From NCBI GenBank assembly GCA_958296035.1, contig OY282431.1:1615001-1679000 (forward strand): a stretch of 64,000 nucleotides of DNA, read 5' to 3'. The stretch comes from Paracoccaceae bacterium (GTDB taxonomy: Bacteria; Pseudomonadota; Alphaproteobacteria; Rhodobacterales; Rhodobacteraceae). The notes below the pieces were generated by a model. The model searched no databases. It worked only from the letters and a program-made list of their open reading frames with translations, and was not told the DNA's origin. Positions 1-8,347 of the stretch are shown here, in pieces. A program made the position numbers and the translations under genes. How positions within the stretch are numbered: position 1 is the stretch's first letter; each line of letters starts with the position of its first letter.

Positions 1-2
1 AT

Positions 3-233
3 TCAATCCAGTACAGCGATTGCCCCTATGATAATTCCTGTAACTGCGAAGACAACTCCCAGCGTCCATCTGGTATTCGACTTGTCGCGTTCCGCCATCC
101 GGTTGTCGCGTTCCGCCATCCGGCGTTCCATGCGCTCCAGCGCGGTCTTGTAATCTGTCTGGTGGGTATTCATGCGTTCCTCCAGCACGGCGATTTCCCG
201 AGCGAGTTGGTGATTGTTCGGGGGTTCGGTCAT
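3..233 (-). CDS. small membrane-anchored coiled-coil protein
   Basis: A 76-residue protein that I cannot assign to a named family. Residues 1-52 are highly charged and heptad-like, rich in Glu, Arg and Met, with an internal duplication (MAERDNR followed by MAERDKS), so a coiled coil is likely. Residues 55-74 form one hydrophobic segment (VVFAVTGIIIGAIAVL), so the protein is probably anchored in the inner membrane by its C-terminus. The stop codon lies at the very edge of the window, so the gene is complete. It is followed on the same strand by nothing visible and preceded by the ankyrin-repeat gene. Small proteins of this shape occur as accessory or phage-type membrane proteins; no function can be given. 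Confidence 0.6.
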   Translation of the reverse strand: MTEPPNNHQLAREIAVLEERMNTHQTDYKTALERMERRMAERDNRMAERDKSNTRWTLGVVFAVTGIIIGAIAVLD

Positions 234-411
234 GGTCTACAAGGATATGTGGTAACCATTGGCCGGTCAAGAACCCCTGTCAGAAGCGTCCAGAGCGTCA
301 ATTCCTGCAAATCCGTGGGGTATGGGTTGACCGCCGAATGCCCTGCAAATCTCTCCCAGGGGCTTCATAGCGAAGCAACAGTGCAACATGGTCCATGCCA
401 ACAGGCTTCTG

Positions 412-1323
412 TCATTTGAATCTGGATTCATTGAGCAACCACCATACATCTGTGCCGTGCAGCGCTTCGTTGTCCTGCGCAAGGTCCCAGGCCGTCTCCC
501 CAGAAACCAGTTTCGCATCCAGCTCGGCACCGGATGTGATCAGCGCAGTGATAACTTCGGGATTGGCATTTGAGCTTGCTGCCATGTGCAACGGTGTCCA
601 TCCATCCCCGTTCCTCGCATCCAGCTCGGCACCGGATGTGATCAGCGCAGTGATAACTTCGGGACTGGCATTGAAGCCTGCTGCCGCGTGCAGCGGTGTC
701 AATCCATCCCCTTCTTCCCTCGCATCCAGCTCGGCACCGGATGTGATCAGCGCAGTGATAACTTCGGGATTGGCATTTGAGCTTGCTGCCATGTGCAGCG
801 GTGTCAGTCCATCCTCGTTCCTCGCATCCAGGTCGGCACCGGATGTGATCAGCGCAGTGATAACTTTGGGATTGGCATTTAAGGCTGCCGCCGCGTGCAA
901 CGGTGTCAATCCAATCCCTTGCCTCACATCCAGCTCGGCACCGGATGTGATCAGCGCAGCGATAACTTCGGGATTGGCATTGAAGGCTGCTGCCGCGTGC
1001 AGCGGTGTCCATCCATCCCCGTTCCTCGCATCCAGGTCGGCACCGGATGTGATCAGCGCAGTGATAACTTCGGGATTGGCATTGAAGGCTGCTGCCCAGT
1101 GCAGCGGTGTCGCTCCATTCCCGTCCCTCGCATCCAGGTCGGCACCGCCTTGAACACAAGTCTCGACGTCATCCACCGTTGCCCGACTGAAAAACACCAT
1201 GCTATTCCAGGTATCGCATGATGGTTCGGCCCATGCCGGGACCGCACTGATCGCAACCACCACCAGCCACAAGAGAAGGCGCGTTGAAGTCTTCCTTGTG
1301 TGCCGCGCAGTTTCCATGTTCAT
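412..1323 (-). CDS. secreted ankyrin-repeat protein
   Basis: A 303-residue protein with a signal peptide (hydrophobic run LLLWLVVVAISAVPAWA, cleavage likely after AWA near residue 32) followed by a degenerate first repeat and about seven ankyrin repeats. Each repeat carries the hallmark TPLHAAA helix start and ends in VITALITSGA; the repeat unit is 34 residues rather than the usual 33, and one copy has an extra residue. The protein should be exported to the periplasm or outside the cell and act through protein binding; ankyrin proteins have no catalytic activity of their own. The repeats are almost identical at DNA level, which implies recent expansion or gene conversion. Symbionts and pathogens often carry such proteins, but a host role here is only inference. 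Confidence 0.85.
   Translation of the reverse strand: MNMETARHTRKTSTRLLLWLVVVAISAVPAWAEPSCDTWNSMVFFSRATVDDVETCVQGGADLDARDGNGATPLHWAAAFNANPEVITALITSGADLDARNGDGWTPLHAAAAFNANPEVIAALITSGAELDVRQGIGLTPLHAAAALNANPKVITALITSGADLDARNEDGLTPLHMAASSNANPEVITALITSGAELDAREEGDGLTPLHAAAGFNASPEVITALITSGAELDARNGDGWTPLHMAASSNANPEVITALITSGAELDAKLVSGETAWDLAQDNEALHGTDVWWLLNESRFK
514..1150. repeat. tandem 102-bp repeats encoding ankyrin units
   Basis: The same segment (gatcagcgcagtgataactt and flanks) recurs seven times, with unit starts near 521, 623, 728, 830, 932, 1034 and 1136. Spacing is 102 bp except for one 105-bp step, so copy number changes would stay in frame. The units encode the ankyrin repeats of the overlapping gene. 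Confidence 0.9.
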
Positions 1324-1657
1324 CTGCCCGCCGCTCTGTGTTGTGGATCATCCAGGATTTCTCATAACATTCCGGTGGATCATATGACAGCAATTTTCGG
1401 AGTGTCAGAATTGATGGAAAAGGCGTGCCGATCGCCAATTCAACCGCCCGCCTGCAGGGAAGCCAGTGAAAGCCGTCCAGAAGCCCTCGAAATGGCAATT
1501 CCGGCTAATCCGGTTGGTTGGAATGGGCCTGTCCGCAAATGCGCTTGAAACGTATGCAGGCAAACGAGGGAGCCCCGATTGGCTGTTGACGATCAGTCGC
1601 TGTTCTCCGCTCATCTGAAGCCGGTATCAAACCGCTATCAGAAGAGGAAAGAGGCCC
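1324..1657. other. intergenic stretch, no gene seen
   Basis: About 330 bp between the divergently placed ankyrin gene and the IS66-type remnant. It should hold the ankyrin gene promoter on the minus strand. I see no convincing open frame, RNA gene or strong hairpin. Confidence 0.4.
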
Positions 1658-2024
1658 ATGGAGAACGGCATTGCACAGACATCACCCGCGCCGGTGCGGG
1701 CGCCCGCTCGTAGCCGTGAACAATGGCCGGCGCTCCCATGACACCTGGCAGTCATCGGCGCTGACACAAAGGGAATTCTGCGACACCCAGGGTGTCCGTT
1801 ACAAGACCTTCCGGAGATGGTGCCGGCGTTGCCGCAAGAACCGGCGGCGGATGCAGTATGCACGTTTGCGAGCGGCGGTCTTGCCGACCGGCACCGGCGA
1901 TGTGGAGTGCACCAACAAGAAGCTGGTAATGGGTCGCATGAAGGGATGCCGGGATGCGGTGGCGACGGCCGGTTGGACAAGCGGTGCTGAGCTTTGGAGC
2001 GCTGGAGCAATCGGGTCGAATTGA
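1658..2024 (+). pseudogene. IS66-family accessory protein (TnpA-like), frameshifted
   Basis: Two adjacent frames together spell the N-terminal part of an IS66-type TnpA accessory protein. The first frame starts at the ATG at 1658 and reaches SREQWPAL before a stop near 1739; the second frame continues with the typical helix-turn-helix segment SALTQREFCDTQGVRYKTF and then RRW near 1754-1830. TnpA of IS66 elements normally reads on without interruption and is followed by tnpB and tnpC; neither follows here. The C-terminal part is poorly recognisable. It is a remnant of a transposable element between the ankyrin gene and tgt, and is not expected to function. Confidence 0.6.
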
Positions 2025-2211
2025 TGCTGCGTGGGCGCCTCTGATGGCCTCGAGGAGCGGTGGCTGGGCGAACCAAAATCGGCCCTGCGAGCAGGCGGCA
2101 ATGGCGGCCTGACGAAACGCCAGAATGTTACCATGCGAGATTCACTCCCCGGTCTAACCCTTCCAATAGGGCGGTGCCTATGGCAAGACAGACAAGGCAC
2201 CGGAGGTGGAA

Positions 2212-3327
2212 GTGATCGAGTTTGAAATACATGCACGCGAGGCACGTGCCCGTTCTGGACGCCTCAGGCTCAGGCGCGGCGCCATAGACACGCCAGCATT
2301 TATGCCTGTGGGAACGGCAGCGACGGTAAAGGCCATGTTGCCGGAGAGTGTCGAAGCCACGGGTGCACAGATCATCCTTGGAAACACATACCACCTGATG
2401 TTGCGTCCGACTGCTGAACGCATTGCTCGATTGGGAGGGTTGCACACATTCATGAATTGGCATCGCCCTATTCTGACCGACTCTGGAGGGTTTCAGGTCA
2501 TGAGCATGCGGGGCCTGCGCAGATTGTCCGAGGAGGGCGTCGAGTTTCGTTCCCATATCGATGGCTCGCGGCATTTTGTATCACCAGAACGGTCAATCGA
2601 AATCCAGGGTCTCTTGGGTTCGGACATTGTCATGTGTTTCGACGAGTGTACGAGTTTTCCGGTCGGCAGGCGCACCGCCGAGAAATCAATGTTGCTGTCA
2701 ATGCGCTGGGCGGAGCGCTGCCGAAATGTCTTTGAACGCTACTCCGAGGGTTGTTTGTTCGGAATCCAGCAAGGGTCTGTCTTTCGCGGGTTGCGTGAAA
2801 GGAGTTCCGAGTTGCTGTCAGACTTGACGTTTGACGGCTATGCGATTGGCGGACTGGCGGTCGGCGAAGGGCAGGAAACCATGTTCGATGTACTTGATTA
2901 TGCTGCCGATTTGTTGCCGGCTGACAAACCGCGCTATTTGATGGGCGTTGGTAAGCCAGGCGATATCGTCGGCGCTGTCGAGCGGGGCGTCGACATGTTT
3001 GACTGCGTATTGCCAACCAGGTCTGGCCGCACGGGCCAGGCATTCACGCGTCGGGGAACAATCAACATCAGGAACGCCCGGTTTGCGGATGATAACGGCC
3101 CCCTGGAGATGGGTTGTCACTGCCCGGCATGTTCGCGATACTCGCGAGCCTATCTGCATCACCTCGTCAGGTGCAACGAAATCTTGTCCTCGATGCTACT
3201 CACCTGGCACAATCTGACCTTCTACCAACGTCTCATGGCGGCCATCCGGCAGGCAGTACGTCAACAGGATTTTGCGAGTTTCAAGACGAATTTCGCAACG
3301 GGAAGCTGGACCGTTGCCGCAGCGTAG
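2212..3327 (+). CDS. tgt: queuine tRNA-ribosyltransferase
   Basis: Tgt exchanges the guanine at position 34 of tRNAs with GUN anticodons for the queuosine precursor preQ1. The protein of about 371 residues has the family landmarks: DSGGFQV with the general-base Asp, ECTSFPV in the substrate pocket, [21 protein letters not shown] with the nucleophilic Asp, and the C-terminal zinc site [20 protein letters not shown] start at 2212 is preferred because GGAGG at 2202-2206 sits five bases upstream; a GTG two codons earlier is in frame but overlaps that site. The enzyme is cytoplasmic. It lies 136 bp upstream of lon in the same direction; the rest of the queuosine pathway is not in the window. Confidence 0.95.
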   Translation: MIEFEIHAREARARSGRLRLRRGAIDTPAFMPVGTAATVKAMLPESVEATGAQIILGNTYHLMLRPTAERIARLGGLHTFMNWHRPILTDSGGFQVMSMRGLRRLSEEGVEFRSHIDGSRHFVSPERSIEIQGLLGSDIVMCFDECTSFPVGRRTAEKSMLLSMRWAERCRNVFERYSEGCLFGIQQGSVFRGLRERSSELLSDLTFDGYAIGGLAVGEGQETMFDVLDYAADLLPADKPRYLMGVGKPGDIVGAVERGVDMFDCVLPTRSGRTGQAFTRRGTINIRNARFADDNGPLEMGCHCPACSRYSRAYLHHLVRCNEILSSMLLTWHNLTFYQRLMAAIRQAVRQQDFASFKTNFATGSWTVAAA

Positions 3328-3393
3328 ACCCGGTTGACAGGAGAAGTTTCGATTTCGGTGACATCCATGAGTATTGAATTGACATGTATGCGT

Positions 3394-3409
3394 AACCAAT
3401 TTGTTGGTT
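3394..3409. promoter_or_regulatory. short inverted repeat upstream of lon
   Basis: AACCAA, four bases, TTGGTT lies between tgt and lon, 54 bp upstream of the lon start and just after a TTGACA hexamer at 3379-3384. It could be an operator or part of a weak hairpin. No good -10 box is obvious at the proper spacing. Confidence 0.25.
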
Positions 3410-3462
3410 GATAGCTTTCCCGCGCCGCGATGCCTCCAGCAGCGGCGAGCAACGAGGTCATG

Positions 3463-5865
3463 ATGAAAAGTTCAAAAACCTACGCCCTACTTCCATTACG
3501 GGACATAGTCGTTTTCCCAAAGATGGTTGTTCCGCTTTATGTAGGACGAGAGTTGTCCGTGCGCGCATTGAGCAGTGTAGTCAACGGATCAAAGGAACTG
3601 GTTCTGTGCGCCCAAATCGACGAAGGCACTGACAATCCTGGACCCGACGAGGTCCACCATGTTGGCGTTGTGGCCACTGTATTGCAATTTCTCAAGATCC
3701 CAGGTGGCACGATAAAGGTATTGGTGGAAGGGACCCGGCGGGTCAGGATCACCGACTGGGTTGACAACACCTCGTTTCTCGAGGTCAAGGTTGAGGAAGT
3801 GGATGAAGTCTTCAACGAATCGAAGCAGCTACGGGCCTATTTCAAAGCCGTAAAGAAGATTTTTGTCAAATATGCCTCGGCCAAGAAAGTATTGACTGGC
3901 GAATTGGAGAGTGAGGTCGAGAACGAGGACGATCCGGGAAGAATGGCTGACATGGTAGCCGGAACGATCGTGTCAAGCGTTACCGTCAAACAGAAAATTC
4001 TTGCCCTCGACGACGTTACTGAACGTCTCAGCACCTTGCTCGATCTCTTGCAAACCGAATTGCAGATCATCGACCTCGAAAAGAATGTCAAGAAGAGGGT
4101 GAAGACGCAGCTCGAAAAGAACCAGCGCGAACACATCCTGACCGAGCAGATGAAGGCAATCCAGCGGGAACTGGGAGAAAAGGAAGAAGTTTCTGAACTT
4201 GATGAGCTCGAAGAAAAAATCAAGGCCACCGCGTTTTCGGAAGAGGCACGAAGCAAGGCTCTGTCCGAACTAAAGAAAGTGCGGTCAATGAGTCCCAACA
4301 GTCCCGAAGTGCAGGTGTCGCGCAATTACCTGGACTGGCTGCTTGACATCCCCTGGGGGACTAAGCTTGACATACAAAGCGACATTGAGCTGGCCGAGAA
4401 AATTCTTGACGACGACCACTTTGGATTACGCCGGGTAAAGGAGCGGATCATCGAATTCATCGCCGTTCAGCAGCGCACGGGCAGCGTGGGCGGCACTATT
4501 CTCTGTCTGGTTGGCCCACCCGGTGTTGGCAAGACTTCGCTTGGGCAGTCGGTCTCCCGAGCCACAGGCCGAGAATTTGTGCGCATTGCGCTCGGCGGCA
4601 TTCATGATGAATCAGAGATCCGCGGGCATCGTCGTACCTATGTCGGTGCCATGCCAGGCAGAATCATCAAGTCGTTTCGCAAGGGCAAGTCGATCAATCC
4701 GCTGATCCTTCTTGATGAAATCGACAAGGTCGCGGGCGGCAGGGGCGATCCAGCCAGTGCCCTCCTTGAGGTGTTGGACCCTGAGCAGAACAACAAGTTC
4801 TATGACAACTACCTTGACGTTGACTACGATCTTTCCGAGGTGATGTTTATTACCACCGCCAATTATCTTCACGACATTCCGATGCCGCTAAGGGATCGCA
4901 TGGAAATAATTCAGCTTGATGGCTACACCGAGTACGAAAAGCTGGAGATTGCGAAACGGCACCTTATTCCCGAGTTGCTGGGCAAGACCGGAATTGCAAA
5001 GAAGGAATTCCGGCTTCCGGACACTGTAATTCAGGAAATTATCAGGACGCACACACAGGAAGCCGGAGTCCGCAATCTCAAGCGCGAAATTGCCAGACTC
5101 ATGCGCAAGGCTGTTACAAAGATAGTCAAGGGCGAAGCGCGACGAGTTGATTTGACCCTGAAAAATCTGGAAAAGTTTCTTGGCATGGCTCGCTACCGGT
5201 ATGGTTCGGCAGAGAAGGAAGATCAGGTGGGTATTGCCACTGGATTAGCCTGGACCCAGGCCGGTGGAGACCTGTTGTCGATCGAGGCGTCCGCCATCCC
5301 CGGAAAGGGAAAGATGAGCACAACTGGTACGCTGGGCAATGTCATGAAGGAGTCGATTTCAGCAGCTTCGACTTTCGTCAGATCAATTGCAGCAGAAATC
5401 GGAGTGCCTGCAGAGAAATTCGAAAAGACCGACATTCACGTTCACGTTCCGGAGGGGGCAACGCCGAAAGAGGGTCCATCTGCCGGTGTCGGAATGGTTA
5501 CGGCAATCGTGTCAGTCCTGACCGGAATTCCTGTTCGCAGGGAGGTGGCGATGACCGGGGAGGTAACTTTACGGGGCAGCGTCCTTCGCATCGGTGGCCT
5601 CAAGGCAAAGCTGCTTGCGGCCATTCGTGGCGGTATCACGCTTGTTCTCATCCCCAAGGACAACCTGCGTGACCTCGCTGAAATTCCGGATGCCATCAAG
5701 AACCAGATAGAAATTCAGCCCATCAGTAACGTTTCAGAGGTTCTCAAGCTGGCCCTGACGCGCCAGCCAACGCCTCTCGTAGAAGACGAGCTTGACGAGG
5801 GTGATGTTCTGGCCCCTTCTTCGATACTTGGCGGGGATGAAGTTCAAAGCATTGCCGAGCACTAG
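3463..5865 (+). CDS. lon: ATP-dependent protease Lon (La)
   Basis: Lon degrades misfolded and selected regulatory proteins in the cytoplasm and works as a hexameric ring. The protein (about 800 residues) has the full layout: LON substrate-binding domain from LLPLRDIVVFPKMVVPL, a long coiled-coil helix, an AAA+ module with Walker A GPPGVGKTSLG and Walker B ILLDEIDK, and a C-terminal peptidase domain. The Ser-Lys catalytic pair is present in KEGPSAGVGM (Ser) and GGLKAKLLAA (Lys). Two adjacent ATG codons (3460, 3463) can serve as start; GAGG at 3454-3457 best fits 3463, and the frame is open to an upstream ATG at 3430. Length matches the family. It stands alone, followed by tRNA genes. Confidence 0.97.
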   Translation: MKSSKTYALLPLRDIVVFPKMVVPLYVGRELSVRALSSVVNGSKELVLCAQIDEGTDNPGPDEVHHVGVVATVLQFLKIPGGTIKVLVEGTRRVRITDWVDNTSFLEVKVEEVDEVFNESKQLRAYFKAVKKIFVKYASAKKVLTGELESEVENEDDPGRMADMVAGTIVSSVTVKQKILALDDVTERLSTLLDLLQTELQIIDLEKNVKKRVKTQLEKNQREHILTEQMKAIQRELGEKEEVSELDELEEKIKATAFSEEARSKALSELKKVRSMSPNSPEVQVSRNYLDWLLDIPWGTKLDIQSDIELAEKILDDDHFGLRRVKERIIEFIAVQQRTGSVGGTILCLVGPPGVGKTSLGQSVSRATGREFVRIALGGIHDESEIRGHRRTYVGAMPGRIIKSFRKGKSINPLILLDEIDKVAGGRGDPASALLEVLDPEQNNKFYDNYLDVDYDLSEVMFITTANYLHDIPMPLRDRMEIIQLDGYTEYEKLEIAKRHLIPELLGKTGIAKKEFRLPDTVIQEIIRTHTQEAGVRNLKREIARLMRKAVTKIVKGEARRVDLTLKNLEKFLGMARYRYGSAEKEDQVGIATGLAWTQAGGDLLSIEASAIPGKGKMSTTGTLGNVMKESISAASTFVRSIAAEIGVPAEKFEKTDIHVHVPEGATPKEGPSAGVGMVTAIVSVLTGIPVRREVAMTGEVTLRGSVLRIGGLKAKLLAAIRGGITLVLIPKDNLRDLAEIPDAIKNQIEIQPISNVSEVLKLALTRQPTPLVEDELDEGDVLAPSSILGGDEVQSIAEH

Positions 5866-5925
5866 TTCTATTGAACAGTAAGAGGTAGAACAGGATTGGA
5901 GGTTGTGTGGAATTGACGTTGACGG

Positions 5926-6000
5926 GGGTGATTAGCTCAGTGGTAGAGCGCTTCGTTCACACCGAAGAGGTCGGGAGTTCGAACCTCTCATCACCCACCA
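5926..6000 (+). tRNA. tRNA-Val (CAC)
   Basis: A 75-nt cloverleaf with encoded CCA. The acceptor stem GGGTGAT pairs with ATCACCC, and the anticodon stem CTTCG/CGAAG encloses loop TTCACAC, giving anticodon CAC for GUG codons. Confidence 0.96.
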
Positions 6001-6151
6001 CGCCTGTCTCATGTCTTGAGAATCACTTACCCAGGCGCATCGAAAGCAGGAAATCCGTCGTCATCGGGTGTTGTGGGTAAAAGACGCTCGACGGATCATG
6101 CATTTGTGATGATTCCGCCGGACAAGTTCGGGCCTTTTTTGGACATCAGGA

Positions 6152-6226
6152 GGGTGATTAGCTCAGCGGTAGAGCACTTCGTTTACACCGAAGGGGTCGG
6201 GAGTTCGAACCTCTCATCACCCACCA
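6152..6226 (+). tRNA. tRNA-Val (TAC)
   Basis: A 75-nt cloverleaf with encoded CCA, nearly identical to the preceding valine tRNA. The anticodon loop TTTACAC gives anticodon TAC for GUA codons. The two genes probably arose by tandem duplication with change of the wobble base. Confidence 0.96.
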
Positions 6227-6634
6227 CTTTGTTTCGAACAGACACTACTGGCACCGCCTGTTTGCCGCCACGATAGAATCTCGAAGCTAATGCGCGTGTT
6301 CTCGAACTGTGCCGAACAACCGAGTGCCCTTCATGACAGCAACAGGTCAGGCGGTGTCGACATGCGGTAAGGCAGAGTTGCTCTGCAGAGCATGAAGATC
6401 AGCACTTCGCGGCCGTGGAAGTGGACCGGCTCAGCCGGCGAGATGGCAGGCCTGATTGCACCGCAGTCAGGCATTCAAGTCCTCCTTTGTTGCTTTCCCT
6501 CACTCCGGTAGAGTTACCAGCCTCAATGCCCAATGCTCTGCCGTGCCCGTGCTTTCCGGTGACGTTTTGGCTTGACATCGGGCCATTGGATGGATAGCAA
6601 CGCACCCGACAATTCGCGTTGTATTTCGGACTGG
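6227..6634. other. intergenic stretch between tRNA genes
   Basis: About 400 bp between the second tRNA-Val and tRNA-Asp. I see no supported gene here; the open frames are short and have no recognisable content. Confidence 0.4.
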
Positions 6635-6711
6635 GCGACTGTAGCTCAGATGGTTAGAGTACCGGCCTGTCACGCCGGGGGTCGCGGGTTCGAGCCCCGT
6701 CAGTCGCGCCA
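6635..6711 (+). tRNA. tRNA-Asp (GTC)
   Basis: A 77-nt cloverleaf with encoded CCA. Acceptor GCGACTG pairs with CAGTCGC, and anticodon stem CCGGC/GCCGG encloses CTGTCAC, giving anticodon GTC. The D arm and T arm follow the bacterial tRNA-Asp pattern closely. Confidence 0.97.
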
Positions 6712-6837
6712 CAGTCCAAATCCTGATAGCAGCACGATAACTGGCGCTGCTTCGTTTGCCGACCATAAGCAGGGCAGGGGTAGCAGTATGAATCTGGGCC
6801 AGTTGTCAGTCAAGACCTCAACATTGTGCTGTCTGCC

Positions 6838-7632
6838 ATGAACACGCGTTCATCGAATTACCCTGTCTTTTGGCCGATGCGCTCGTGGCACTGGATCGTA
6901 TTTTACGGGTTTGTGCTGCTATCTTGGCTATTGTTATTCGCATTTGGCGTCGGCACTGCGCACGTTCCGCCATCAGTGCTGTCTGATCCCGTCGGGTGGT
7001 TCAGTCTGTTGATGGTTCGTTCCCACCCCCATTCGATTGAGACTATGGCCGCCATGTGGATGCTTATGTCAGCAGCCATGATGCTGCCGAGCATGGTGCC
7101 AGTCATTCACGTTTATGACGATTTGCGAAGTGCTGGAGCCGGTTCAAGGCCTGGAGCCATCTTCCTGGTGTGCGGATATTTGACGGTATGGCTTGGCTTT
7201 GGCATGGTCATGACGATCATCCAGATCAATCTGGATTTGCTCAGCTTTCGGAATTCTTGGAGCATGGCTGTTAGCGGTGTGGCCAGCGCTGCCCTGCTGC
7301 TCGCAGCAGGCCTGTACCAGTTTTCGACTGTCAAGGACCGCTGCCTGTTACATTGTCGCAATCCATTGGTCGTGTTTATGGCGCGCGGTGAAACCAGTCT
7401 TGCCGGTGAATTTGTAACAGGGATCGGGTTTGGACTGTGGTGCGTCGCCTGCTGCTGGCTTCTGATGGCCATCGGTCTGATCTCGGGTTTGATGTCGCTG
7501 GCAGGAATGGGTCTGGCAACATTGATCATTACAGTCGAGAAGCTCCCCTCGTTAGGACGTTTTGTATCCAGACCACTGGGGGGATTGTTGGTCGCTGCTT
7601 CAGTTGTAGTGGCGATTGCGTCGTTAGCTTGA
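6838..7632 (+). CDS. DUF2182 integral membrane protein
   Basis: A hydrophobic protein of about 264 residues with six to seven predicted membrane segments. It shows the DUF2182 signatures: a first segment after the N-terminal Trp-rich stretch, the conserved WMLMSAAMMLPSMVPVI helix, and the YQF..VKDRCLLHCRNP segment with two cysteines. DUF2182 proteins are described as predicted metal-binding membrane proteins; no reaction is established. The ATG at 6838 gives MNTRSSNYP; an in-frame ATG 12 bp upstream is possible. The next gene, a DUF1326 protein, follows after 13 bp. These two families often sit side by side, so the pair probably forms one functional unit. Confidence 0.85.
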   Translation: MNTRSSNYPVFWPMRSWHWIVFYGFVLLSWLLLFAFGVGTAHVPPSVLSDPVGWFSLLMVRSHPHSIETMAAMWMLMSAAMMLPSMVPVIHVYDDLRSAGAGSRPGAIFLVCGYLTVWLGFGMVMTIIQINLDLLSFRNSWSMAVSGVASAALLLAAGLYQFSTVKDRCLLHCRNPLVVFMARGETSLAGEFVTGIGFGLWCVACCWLLMAIGLISGLMSLAGMGLATLIITVEKLPSLGRFVSRPLGGLLVAASVVVAIASLA

Positions 7633-7645
7633 TGTAGGAGTCAAC

Positions 7646-8347
7646 ATGACCGGAAAAATGAAACCCGATCGCATTGCGATTCGAAGCAGAATCGATTCGC
7701 GCCACCCGACAGTTACCAAATCGGACCGCGGGCAGATTCCCTGGTTCGTGCGAGGAGAACTTATCCTCAACTGCAACTGCACGATCTTTTGTCCGTGTGT
7801 CGTCAGTTTGGGGCGGCATCCGCCAACGGAAGGATACTGCCAGGCATGGGCCGGAATCAGGATTGACGAGGGGGCCTATGGCAATGAGTCGCTTTCGGGG
7901 CTCAATATCGGCATGGTGCTTGAAATTCCGGGGATCATGGCACGAGGTAACTGGAAGGCAGGCGTCTTTATTGATGATCGTTCGAGCCATCGAGCCTACC
8001 ATGGCCTTACCCAGATCCTGACGGGAAAGGCAAAAGGAACAACAGGGCTTTTCAAGCTTCTGGTGTCAGAGTTCCTGGGCGCCGAACGCGCCAGGGTAGA
8101 ATTCGAAACTGAAGGTCCTGCAAGACGGTTAAGAGTAGGCCGGCGGATACAGGGCGAAATTGTTCCGATTGCGGGTCGGGACCCAAGCAAGGATGTTGTT
8201 GCCACCAATACAAAGTACTGGATGGGAAGCGACATAACAGTAGCTACAGCAACAATGGGCCGAGTGAGGGCCTACGGAAGAGTGTGGGACTTTGATGGCA
8301 GATCGGCTGAGATCTGTGCGATCGACTGGCGCGGCCCCGAGCGGTGA
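7646..8347 (+). CDS. DUF1326 domain protein
   Basis: A 233-residue soluble protein with the DUF1326 cysteine cluster near residue 42 (NCNCTIFCPC) followed by the PTEGYCQAW segment. The cysteine-rich N-terminal part suggests metal or redox chemistry, but no reaction has been assigned to the family to my knowledge. It lies 13 bp after the DUF2182 membrane protein, which suggests co-expression and a shared task, possibly binding a metal or ligand at the membrane. Its stop overlaps the start of the following DmdA-like gene (TGATG), so all three genes may be translationally coupled, although a link to DMSP metabolism is only positional. Confidence 0.85.
   Translation: MTGKMKPDRIAIRSRIDSRHPTVTKSDRGQIPWFVRGELILNCNCTIFCPCVVSLGRHPPTEGYCQAWAGIRIDEGAYGNESLSGLNIGMVLEIPGIMARGNWKAGVFIDDRSSHRAYHGLTQILTGKAKGTTGLFKLLVSEFLGAERARVEFETEGPARRLRVGRRIQGEIVPIAGRDPSKDVVATNTKYWMGSDITVATATMGRVRAYGRVWDFDGRSAEICAIDWRGPER

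Noticed and set aside
514-1150. Regular direct repeats that could suggest a CRISPR-like array
   Set aside because: The units are contiguous, about 102 bp long and encode ankyrin repeats; there are no unique spacers and no cas genes.
395-1159. Long open frames of about 250 codons on both strands across the ankyrin gene
   Set aside because: They are repetitive shadows of the 102-bp units; only the frame with a signal peptide and TPLHAAA repeats makes biological sense.
6130-6145. A T-run after ttcgggcc that looks like a terminator before the second tRNA-Val
   Set aside because: No stable stem of adequate length precedes the T-run, so I did not annotate it.
6500-6841. Protein-like frames over tRNA-Asp (ARLTGLEPATPGVTG on the minus strand)
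   Set aside because: This is the well-known false translation of a tRNA gene.
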